Shown here piece by piece: positions 39,701 through 51,700 of a stretch of 64,000 bases of DNA (position 1 is the first letter of the stretch; each line of letters starts with the position of its first letter). Where the stretch lies: NCBI GenBank assembly GCA_024734555.1, contig JANPWX010000550.1, positions 87,734-151,733 on the forward strand, written 5' to 3'. The translations under genes and the position numbers were made by a program. Source of the stretch: Trochalopteron elliotii. Taxonomy: Eukaryota > Chordata > Aves > Passeriformes > Leiothrichidae. The notes beneath the pieces are model-generated. The model was not told the origin of the DNA and ran no database searches. It saw nothing but the letters and a program-made list of their open reading frames with translations.

Positions 39701-42700
39701 GTTGGAATCAGGAAAAGGCTTATTTCTGATGTTTGACTAAAACAGCTGTCAGGAAAATTTGGAAGCACTGCACTGCTGCTTACCTGTGTGCTCACAAATG
39801 GTGCATTTATTGCAGTGCTTGTTGCTGCTTCAGTCTGCACCCTGAGCTGAGTGTTTTGATGTTTTAGTTCCTTTTTCTTTGGGGAAAAAAATACAAAAAA
39901 AAAACCCCAAAAAACCTCAAAAAAACCCCTCAGCCAAACCAAAGAAAGAACCCAGTGTATGACTTGTTCTGCAGGTGGAGTGAGGTGACCCGCAAAGTGG
40001 AGCTGTGGGTGCAGATCCTGGAGCTGAATGAGAACGGGGAGTACTGCCCAGTGGAGGTCACCCCTGCCAAGGATGTCAGCACAGGAGGCATCTTCCAGCT
40101 CAGACAGGTGAGGTGGCACCTCCTGGGAGGAGGAATCCATATTCCAGCTGTTCAAAAAGCACTTGGGGAGCTTTGCTTTGGATGGCCAAGGTGTCCAAGG
40201 GAGCCTCAAGCTTAGGTGTAAAATGTGATGTTGTGGAAAACAGATGTAAAGTGGGAGACAGGGCAAAACTCAGTGTAAAGGGGATCAAAACCCTCCCTTC
40301 CTGTCACCTTTTTGCTCTGTCCTGTGCCAGCAGCACCTGGCAGAAGGGACATCAGTCTCCACTGAACTGCATTATTTTTTAAAGAGGTCCAGAGTTCTCT
40401 TTTATTTGATCCTTCCAGCCAAGCACTCCTTTGTTCTTTGAATTCTACCTGCTTTAAATTGTTAATGCTTAACTGAGCAGCTCACATTTTTAAATGATGA
40501 GCTATTGATAGGCTGCTGCCCAAAGAACATGAGGAATCAGTAGAAGTTAGATACAAGCTGCTCCTCTGACCTCATCAACTCCTTTGATTTTTATTTTGAT
40601 TTTCTTCTTTTTATTTACATTTTCCCCCCTTACAGTTCTACTAAAGAGCAGTTGCTTTGCTGCACTGATACTATCAGTGGGTCAGAATTTTCAGCCAAGG
40701 AGAGCAGAGTCAGGAAAAGTTCACTGAAATTCCAGTTGCTCACCAATTTAGACTATTTGCTCTCCTCTTTTGTAGGTGGGGAGAAGATCCCATTTTCTGC
40801 CTTCAGAATTATTAAAAATAAAATCCTATTAGGGTATGTTTGACAACCTTCCAGAAAAGTGAACTGGGGAGTTGCTGAATGCTGAACTTTCCTTTTTATA
40901 TGTAAATTCATCAATCCTGCAAATATAAATCCTTGCAGCTGGAGGGGGAATCTCTTAAACACTGGGTCATTGGGATTGCAGCACTTTGTTCTTCCCAAAA
41001 GAAAAATACAATATTCCTTGCCAATGGCTGCCAGTAGAGGTCTCTCTGGAATTAAACTTCCAGCACTTCATATTCTATTTTTTTTTTTTTAAACAAGCAT
41101 TTCAAATTGTTCATTTGGACAGGGGCAATCTCGACGAATCCAGGTTGAAGTGAAATCTGTGCAGGAATCTGGGACCTTGCCACTGATGGAGGAATCCATA
41201 TTATCTGTTGGCATTGGCTGTGTTCAAATAAAACATGTCAAGTCACAAAATTATCAGGTAAAACTCTGAATATTTACTGTCAGTTATTTCCAAGAGCTGG
41301 AAAGCATAAAGGGAATAATTTTCCATGGCAAAAATAACACTCATAAGATGTTCTGTGTCTCTTCTGGTTTTGGTTGGGTTTTTTTTTCCCATCTTTGAAA
41401 GCAGCACAGCCTTAACACACCACTTGAAGAAGAAAAGAAAATGCATTAAAAAAATTTCCTAAAATCCATTAGGAATAATTCCTGTAGATTTTACTTCAAG
41501 TATTAGACATGAAAAGCAACATTAAGTAAATATTCAAAACAAAAATTAATTTAAAGTATTCAGATTAAAAATTAAGTAGGAGATGTCCCAAAATATTTAC
41601 CCTATTGAGAATGTGTGGTTCAATCCATGTTTGCTCCCCTTTTTTTGCTTGATCAGGATGACTTTTCCTTTAAGCCCTGAAGTATTTGGGGTTTCTGTTG
41701 TCTCCTAACCAGGGTAGGCCTTTCCCATTTTGTGTCTGGGGTACAAAAAGGGGATTTTTTTTTCCACCTTTCCAGCAGCATCCTGGGCAGATTGTTCCTG
41801 TTATTCCCCATTTTGCTCCTGCTGGTTCTCCCTGCAGCTTTTCCATCACAGCAGCCCCTGATATTCCACATTTCCTTCCTGTAAAGCCAGGAAACTCCTG
41901 AATTTTGCTCCTGAATGGAGCAAATTTCTCTCCTATGACAGAATGACTGATTCTTGCAGTTTTTTCTTGTCCCACAACCTGCAAGTGCCCCTTTTCAGCC
42001 TGTTTTGTAGGAACAAGTCCCAGGGGAGCATCCTGTCTGCCTCACCTTATTTATTTATTCCCCAGTGAATTCCTGATCCACTGACCAGTTTCAGACTTAT
42101 CCCACAGAGCTGGCAGTCCCCAAAATAGTACATTCTGTCAAGGTGAAAGACTTAAACTCAACTTGAGAGAGAAAATCCAGTGAGTTGTGCCTGACACTGA
42201 TAACCCCCATGGGAAAGGGCCATTGAAAATCAGATTTTATGAGACCTGTTGCTTACAATAGGCTTTGGACACCAGCACCTGGATTTTCAGTCCCCTTATT
42301 ATCATTTGTCTTATCTCAGGTAAATCAGGTGTCTCTGGAATGTGAAAGATTTTCTAAGGACCTTGAACTGAGGAAATGCCTCTTCGCTGTGGCTTTTTAA
42401 TTTTAGCTTAGCTAAGTTTTTGCTTTCATGATTAAAGTAGAAAAGTAGGCTCTGGTGGCTCGTTATGGCTTGACTAGGTAAGTAATAACTCCTTGAGGAT
42501 TGGAGCCCTCATTCCTTTTCCATTCCCTGTGAGGAGGGGCAATTTTGCTCATTGCAAGTGGCTCTGCTTGGGATGAAGGTCGAGAATTAAAGGTGGTGTC
42601 TGCCATGAGAAAAATAATGGGAATAAAAGGTTGAAGGTCTGCATTGTCACTCCTGGTGACTGCTGTTCTAATTCTCTGATATTTACTGTAGATTTTTTTA

Positions 42701-45700
42701 CAGTTCTTCTCCTTTGCTGCAAAGTTACCTGCAATCATTTTCACATCTCAGTTTTGGGGGCAGTTCTGGGCCCCTCGTGACAGGAGAGACACTGAGGGGC
42801 TGGAGCATGTCCAGGGAAGGGAACAGAGCTGGGGAAGCACCAGGAGCAGCTGAGGGAGCTGGGAAAGGGGCTCAGCCTGGAGAAAAGGAGTCTCCAAGGG
42901 AATCTTTTCTTCTTTGCAATTCCCTGACAGGAGGGAGCAGCCAGGTGGGATCAGGATTTCTCCCAGGGAACAAGGACAGGATGAGAGGGAACAGCCTTAA
43001 ATTATCTCAGGGGAGGTTCAGGTTGGATATTTGGAACAATTCCTTCATGGAAAGGGTTGTCCAGCCCTGGCACAGCTGTCCAGGGCAGCTTTAGAGTCCC
43101 CATCCCTGGAATTGTTCAAAAAAACATATGGATGTGGCACTTGGGCTTCAGTGCTGATCGTGGTGGTGCTGCTGGTTGATGGTTGGACTCAATGATCTTA
43201 AAAGTCTTTTCCAACCTTTACAGTTCTGGAATTCTGGGATTCTATACCAGATTTTTCAGCACTTACTGTAACATTCACACTTCAGTCTTAGAGGTAAAAC
43301 AGCATTTTTCTTTGCTGTCCAGGATCAAAAGGTTTGAAGCTGTTTTTCCTGTTTCCTTCTTGTATTCCACTTTTTTCAATTATTAAGACTTCTAATAGTT
43401 ACATTACTGTGAATTTTTCCATTATAATTATTGGATTGTTCTGGTTGATGTTTAGATGAGATGATAGCAGCAAATCTTTGGGATGTCTGTGTTTTAATTC
43501 TGTGACACTGCTAAACTCAGACTTTTATTTTTATGTAAGACTGTTAATACTGCTTAAAATAGTTACACCTTTTGCATTCAGTGTGTTTCCTGCTATCAAA
43601 AAAAAAAAAAATTAATGGCATTTTTTTTTGTGTGTGTTTTGACCTAGGAAGAAGAGGATGAAATGGACAGTTATCAGGTAAAACTTTTAAAATTCTCTCC
43701 TACAAATGTGGAAGCTTTCAGATTAAAGCCTATTAGAGGAGAAACTGAATGTTCTTAATGATACTCAGGTGTTCTGGGGTTCTTTTTAAAGGACATGAGC
43801 ACTTAAAAACAATTATTTTAAGGGCACATTTGCAAATGCCATTACAGTGGGATGGTGTGGGATAGGGATGGGACATGACATGAGGCTGCTAAACACTGAG
43901 GGGAGTGGTGAGGCCTGGGGTTTCCAGCTCCAGTGGTTATGAGTTTTGGAGTAGTTTGGGGGCAAAGAATTGTGTAAAATGAGGAGGTTTTTTTTCAGCT
44001 GGGTAGTACAAGAAAAAAGCTAAAGAGTTGGCAAGCAAAAATACTTCAAAATAAGATGTGCAAAGTTGAAAGGTTTGGATGTGTCTTCCTTATCTTCTGC
44101 TTGGGTGTAGGATGAGCAGAAGGGTTGAGAAAATGTGCAAGCCACAATCAGGAACCTTTCCTGGGGCAATATTTAATGTGGTTTTTTTCCCCCTCTTTTA
44201 GGACAGGGACTTGGAGAGGCTCCGTCGGAAGTGGCTCTGTGCCTTAACAAAGCGCCAGGAGTACCTTGACCAGCAGCTGCAGAAACTGGTGGGGAAGCCT
44301 GGTAAGGAAAATGCTTTTAAAGGGAATAACAGCAAAAGGTTGAGAGGTGTGCACACACTTTTTATCTTTATGTGTTGTCAGATTTAGAAACAATATTCGG
44401 GGAGGGTTGGATCTCTGAACTCAGCAGTAATTCGCTTTTTTGGGGGTGAAGGTAAAGTTGGAGAAGCCTTTATGAAATTGTTTGAAAAGTTTTTTGGGGT
44501 GTTTCTTGGCCTGCTGGATTGTGAGGAGGGCAGGGTTTATTCTGTTATGGGTGGTACAAAATCAGAGCAGCACTCAGAGCTGCTCTGCTGTCCTGACTGA
44601 CATCCTGCTTGCAGATAAAACAGAAGACGACGCAGATCGGGAGGCTCAGCTTTTGGAGATGAGGCTGACCCTCACTGAAGAAAGGAATGCTGTGATGGTT
44701 CCTTCTGCTGGCAGTGGGATCCCTGGAGCTCCAGCAGAGTGGTAGGAACATCCATTCCCATCCATTCCCATGTAAAAAGGATGCACAGCCCATTCCTGGC
44801 TTTGGATTGTGACCATTATTTTTTTTTTCTCTCGCTTCAATCTGGCCTCTGTACCCTGCATGAGCAAAGTTGTTAAAATTAGGCCTCTTGCTTAAATTGT
44901 TTCATCAGGTTGTGTCTCTGAAATCCAGAAATGCTGTTTGGTAAACGATACTGTTATTGATCAGGGTGTAATTATAACCTTCTGAAAAAAGGGAATCAAT
45001 ATTTATTACCGCTGCACTCGCCATTTAAAAAAATTAGCTAATATGTTAACTACCTAGTTCATTCACTTAAAAGGCTGCCCTCTCATCATAAAACTGCATC
45101 TCCAGGAGCATTTTGTTGCACTCCTGGTTTGAGAACAAACTCTGTTTAGTCAGCAAGTGTTCCATGTAATTTTCTGAACATTAAAAATAGTAGAGAGCAC
45201 TGGACTGAGACTGCTGTGCTGGATCAGCTGTGAGCAACAACTGCAGATAAGGGTTCAGGGTTGTTTCACCTCAAAATCAGCTTCAATTCTTGCAACTTCC
45301 TGAATATCTTCTCTGAGCAAACCTCTATCAGTATTTTTTGATGGAATTGAGTGTCATGGAGTTTTAAGCTGAAGTTTTTCAGAGCTTCTAAAACATAAAA
45401 AATATCAAATTCTTGTTGGAAACACATCAGCTTTCACATCCATGTGTTTCATTACATTTGAAAACAGTGAAGCTGCAGGAAACTGCCTCTAGGAAGAATC
45501 TGGTTTGCACCAGAGGAAATGTTCAGTGTGATTGAAGTACTTAATGTGTTACATAAGATTCCAGCCTGCTCTTGTTCACCGTAAATTCATCAGTTTTGGC
45601 TCTTCAGTGTGTGTTTTGTAAGAAAGAGTAATAACTGTGTGGAGGGGTGGCATCAGTGTTACTTTAAAAACTTTGAGACTGGCTTTTCTGATACCCCATT

Positions 45701-48700
45701 TTCCCTGCCATCACTAAAGTAGAGGGGTGTGTGTCAGAGTAAATAAACTTAATTTTGCTATTAGCATTTAAGAGAGAGAAAACACTTCAGAAAGCAGAGG
45801 TCAAAGAAGATAATAATTCTAAGAGAGCTGATATAAAAGAAATACTAATTTATCTGAGTCTCTTAGACTCTGCAGCAGTAAATTAAAATAAAGAGGTTTG
45901 CCAAGGCTATCAATGGTCTGGCTAAAAATTGCAGACTGAATGCAATGTCCTGGGGGGTTTGGATCATCAGGGACGTGTGCTGGGTAAATCTCTGTTACTT
46001 TAAATGCCACCATTGTCCCTGTCTTGTATTTTAGGACTCCTGTGGCTGGTATGGAAACTCACATTCCTGTTATATTCCTTGACTTGAATGGTAAGTGGTC
46101 CTTAAGCTGGCAGAGTAATTTGAAAACAAACTTTGTCCAGCCAGTGAAGTTACAGAATTGAAGCAAGCTCTTAAAATTACCAAAAGCCTGGGATGGCAGG
46201 TGGATCAATTGGAGAATTAATTTTTCCTGAAATATATTGCTTAATGTTCCAAAATAAACAATATTATCTGTGGAAGGAACCATAGATTTTAATAATCCTG
46301 TGTTTCAATGCCAGGTCCAGTTTGAACAATGTATTTGTCACATGCTCCTACCAAAGATGGGAAGTTGGAAGCAAGAAGGTGACAGCCCCAAAGCAGTCCA
46401 GGGATCAGTCAGTTAAATAAATCATTGTTAGGGTGTTTAAAAGAAGGTTAACATTTGGATGAGAAGTGTCAGGTGAGAAGGGGAGGTGACACTCAGCCTG
46501 TTGTGAGGAGAGCTGGGCTTCAATCTTCTGGCACTGCTGGTTTGTCCACCTGGGACAGCACATCCATGGATCCAATGGCTTCAGGGAAGAGCTGGTTAAT
46601 AATTCCTGGGGAGGGACTCCAGCCAGGACAGGCTGAACTTCTCAAAACCCAGATTAAGGGTTTGTTTAATCATGATCCAAAAGTACTGTGTTTTCTCCTG
46701 TCCAACCAGCAGCTTATCTTAGCAGCATCACATACTCAATGCCAGATGAGCTCAGTGCTGTAAATCCACCTGTGGTCAAGGAAGGGGTGTTTGCCACAGG
46801 GGGAGATTCCTGCCCTTCATTAGGCACATATGAGTCTGTGTCCCCAAATCTTTGTGCACACTTTCTGTATAGAAATGGGATTTCTTTTTTTTTTTTGAAG
46901 TGGAACAATGCAGCTTTAATTCTGTAGGTGAAATCTGAGTAGCCAGGCTGGGGAGCTGGGGATGAAAATGTGAATTCATGACTTGCTGATGTTTTTTAAA
47001 AAGGGTGATTGCTTTGTGTTTCCTCACCTTCCACATCCCCTCCTGTTTGCAGCTGATGACTTCAGCTCCCAGGATAACCTGGATGACCCAGAGGCAGGAG
47101 GCTGGGATGCTACTCTGGTGGCAGAGGAGGAGGAGGAGTTCTTTGAGCTGCAGATTGTGAAGCATCACGACAGTGAGGTAAGGGAAGCTGCAGACCAGGG
47201 AATTTTAGTCTTTCAGTTGTTCTTTTTATATGTCCACATGTGAAAATAATACATCAGATAGTCATAGAAATGATACAGCACTTGTTTCTCCTGTGAGCAA
47301 CTGTGTTTTCAATGAATATTCACGATTTGGAAAATACTAAAACTCAGGGACCTTACTTCATCCAAATCCAGGCATTCCAAGTGCCTGAGATTCAGTTTGT
47401 GTTTAACAAAGCAAAACCCCTGAGCAAATTGGAGTACAAAAGCCCCAGCTGACAAACCAAACAATTTTAATTGTTAACATTTTTACCACTGCATTTTTAC
47501 ACTCATCATCCTTCATTTTGCTGTATAACTCACAGTTTCACAACTTCACAATTGTTAGTTTATCATTTCTACTATTAGGTTTAGAATCTCTGACTTATTC
47601 TTTAAAATTTTCCTCCGTTCTCTGAAGCTTTTTTTTTTTTAGAGGAACTTTATTCCTGGTAGTTCTGTTAGGGATTTCTTTTTTGTCCTTATTTGTCTTT
47701 AGAGCATGGAAATTTGGCTACCAGGCCAGTTTTCTTATAGCTTGAAGATAAACCAGTTAAATCTTCACTAATACTTATATTTTAACATGCAAGAAGAGAA
47801 AATTCCAGCTTTTGCTGTATTGCTAGAAAGGCTTCAGCAAAGTTATTTCTCAAATACAGACAGGAGAATTTTTGTGGCATGATGGAAGATTTCCACTGCA
47901 ATCTCTGTTGCTCTCTGGTTTATCTTAATAAATTAGGCCAAATGGTCCTGCACTTCTGCATATTTTATAGTTTATTTGCAATGATCCTGGGTATTCAAAG
48001 ATCTTTTTTCAAGAGGAAATGTTCCAGAGTTCGAGCAAGTTGGCATTTTTAATCCCAACGTCTTCATTTGGCAGAATGATCTTGATTTTTAAATGGCCTC
48101 TTCTAAAGTGTGGGGATTTTTTTTTCTTCACAGGGAGCGAAACGGAGAAGCCGACTCAAAATTTATGTATTATGTATTTTTGCTAATTATGCTTAATTAA
48201 TTACAGTTAATTATACACCTAATTATGCTTATTAGAGGATACATTTATTTTTTCTTTCTCTCCCCCCCCCCATCTTTTGCAGGTGAAAGCAGAAGCCTCG
48301 TGGGACTCCACGGTCCACGACTGCATCCAGCTCAGCAAGGGGACGGCGGCAGAGGAGAGGGTTTACCTGATTGTCAGAGCCACTGTCCAGCTCAGCCACC
48401 CTGCAGAGATGCAGCTGGTGCTGCGCAAACGCATCTGTGTCAACGTCTATGGCAGACAGGTACAGATCCTGCAGCCCTTCCCACTCCCCAGGGCTCAAAT
48501 TCCCTCATCTCTCCCCTCATCTCAGCCTGGGTGGAAGCTCCGGATCGGCGGCGTCCAGCGAGGCTTTGAGCTGCCAGGTCGTTTTCCTGGTACCCTTTGA
48601 GTTGTAGATGATGACACAGCTTGTTTTTTTTAAGGCATCTAAATATGAGGAATTTATTTTTCTCTTAACCCCTAAGTGCTTTCTCACTGGAAAAGGAAGA

Positions 48701-51700
48701 AGAATTAATTTCTCGTGAGCTCAGAGTTCGTATTTTGCATAAAGGAACTTCTGTGTTTCCCTAGTCCTGTATTAAGTTCACACATTGCTGCTGACCATTT
48801 CAATTTACACCTCCAGGTATTTAGAAATCAGCTAGGAATAGGTGGAGGAGAGATCCCTTGTGTTAATTCACCAGCCTTAATCACTCTTGGTCCTTTATGT
48901 TTTCCAGCTGGAAAACATTACAATAATATGTAGGTGAGAGCAGGGTGTTTGATAAATGGCAGGCAGTGAAGTTGTCATTCCATTTGCAGCATCATGCCCT
49001 GAAAATAATATAAATCCTGAGAACAATGGGGGAGGAAGGAGTTTGTTCAGCACTGTCTGAGAATCCAGCCTCCCCTGGCAGTGATAATGACAAAGCAGAA
49101 AGCCTGGATTGTTATTCTGGTTGCACATCTGTAGTTAAAATCTGAAGCAAGAGCAAAGAGAAGAGGTGTGGTCACACCCAGAAACCTTGTAGGCAACTCC
49201 CAGTGCTGGAAGTAGAACCCCAGTTCTTGGGTGCTTTCATCAGGCAGCAGCTTTTTCTCAACAAGGGAAGAACAGTGAATTTTTTGTCATATGGAATGGG
49301 AGACTGTATTGACCAGATCAATTGAACGTGCCAATAATCACAATCGGGTGAAGTCTTCATCAATTCTGTTTTCTACAGATTTAGTCAATGCCATTTTTTA
49401 CTTCCATTCGACACAGAATCTTTGGCTTTCTTCCTGTTTTTCTAAAAACCCCCCGTCAATAACCTTTCCTGGGAGTTTGTCTCAGCAGCATCTTTGAATG
49501 ACTCATCTCTGCATTAATTCAACAGTCCAGTTCTTAACCCTGCAAGGTGCCAAGTCAGCATAAACAATGACCATGCCCCTTAAATCATTCTTCATAACGA
49601 TCTCTTTGGTCAAGAATTTAATGTCTGTACTTGTCAATATTCAAGACAAGTTACCTTGGGCTCTGTCAGGGGAAAAAAAAAAAAAGCTTTTAAAAGCAGC
49701 TGATGCTTGGTGAAACAGTCACCTTGCAAGGAAGGAAGTGAATATCCTTCTCTGTATCCATAATAAGCAAGCAAATGATATTTTCCAAGCTGGAATCTTT
49801 GGCTTTTACATATTTATTGGTTAGACTTTGGAGTTTGGGCTTCTTGCATTGTGTACTGTATTTATTTCAGCTGGAACCTGTTAATCCACGTTTTCCTCAT
49901 GTTTATTTCAGCTGGAGTCTGTTAATCCACCTTTCCCTCATGTTTCCCTCCCCACAGGGTTTTGCACAGAGTATCTTCCGAAGGATGTCCCCCCGAAGCT
50001 CCATCCCTGGCTGTGGCGTCACTTTTGAGATAGTCTCAAACATTCCAGAGGTGAGTAGGAAATCAAGAGTGTCTCAAATTGGCCAAGAGCCTCTTAATTT
50101 TGTGCTTTCCCCCGACATCATTTTGAGCATGCTGGCTCTTGCTGCTGCCAGCATAAACTGTGGTTTGTAAAAGATGGAGCCTGTTCCTTCACACGCTGTG
50201 ACTTTAGCAAGCAACCTCTGTCTTATCAGTGTCACTGTGTATTTTGTTGAGTGAGCATCTATTTGCTCAGGTCCTTGAAGAGGCAGTTTGAAGAGAGAGG
50301 AGGGGGAAAAAGAGGGAGGAAAAATGGGCAGGTGAAGTGCCTGCTGCAGGGAGCACGAGAATCTGTGGAAAAAAAATAACAAAGTGGCTTTTTCTCAGTA
50401 ATGTCTTTATGCAACTCTTGATTCCTGAGCATATTCCCAGTTAGATGCTAATCCTTTCCTTCCAAAGAGATGCTCTATCAGAGCACTTGTGAAAACATTA
50501 ACACATGAAGAGCCAAAACTCTGATTGCTGCCTGGCTCTTTCATGTTTCTGCTGCATTTTGCACTCTGTGCTGAAATGCTTCTCAAGCAACGTTCTGGGT
50601 TTTTTTTCCTTCTTGCAGCTCACTTGAAATTTTGTTTCCCTCTCAGGTTAGATAACACCCCAAATGTGCTCGAGCACTTTTTAATTACAAAATATCTGAA
50701 TGCAGCCCTCTTGCTAATTAATGGCAACGTCTCGCTGTGAGACTCTCAGAAAGAACCCAAAAAGCCTCAGAACAATAACCACGTACAGCTTGAGATGTCT
50801 GTGACAGTGGCAGGAGCACCTGTGCAGGTTGCATGGCACTACAAGGTGTTTATTTGGATCAGAATCTTAGATTGGGTATTAGGAAGAAATTTATAATAGA
50901 TATTAGGCTGAAATTTAGAATAGATATTAGGAAGAAGCCCTTTTCTCCAAGGGTGATGAGGCAGTGATTGCCCAGAGAACTTCTGGACTCCCCATCCATG
51001 GAAGTGTCAAAGGCCAGCTTGGACAGGGCTTGGAACAACTTGGGATGGTGGAAAGTTGTTCCTGCCCATGGCAGGGGTGGGATGGGATGAACTTTAAGGT
51101 CTCTTCCAACCCAAATTACTCCATGATTCTCATCTGCCCCTGAGATAAGGACGAGCAGTGCTGACCTGGTGCCGCGTGGTTTAAAAACGCGTTTTCTCCG
51201 GGAGTGATGGGAGAGATTTTGGGGTTTATTTTAAAATGCTGCCCTCTCCTTTTTGCCTCCCCAGGATGCCCAAGGGGCTGAGGAGAGAGAGGCACTGGCC
51301 AGGATGGCAGCAAACGTGGAAGATGCAGCTTCAGCTGACTCTGAAGCCTACATTGAGAAGTACCTGCGGAGCGTCCTGGCCGTGGAGAACATCCTCACCC
51401 TGGACAGGCTGCGCCAGGTCTGGCTGCAGGGCTGCAGGCAGGGAGTGCCCTGAGAGCAGTGTGTGCACTCCAAACGTCCTCCTGAGTGCACACAAACTGC
51501 CAAAGAACCCCAAAACCCAGCCCAGTGCACGCCTCTGCCTCCCAAAATGGGCCTGTGGCAAAGATCCAGGGAAGCAGAGATGTCGTCGCTCAGCTCCAGC
51601 CCGGATGGGGCTGCGAGTTCTCTGCTCAGGGCACAGTTTGGGGTGCTTGGTTTGGTTTTCAATCTGTTCACTGCTAATTCTGGTTCAGGAAAAGGAGTTG

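Noticed and set aside
39622..40266. 214-codon open frame on the minus strand
   Set aside because: It is antisense to exon 39975-40107 and crosses an A-rich low-complexity patch. No family is recognisable.
51418..51454. Alternative terminal exon by intron retention after 51417
   Set aside because: Read-through reaches a stop within a dozen codons, and no clear polyadenylation signal was noted close by. The donor GTCTGG is weak but the spliced frame is perfect.
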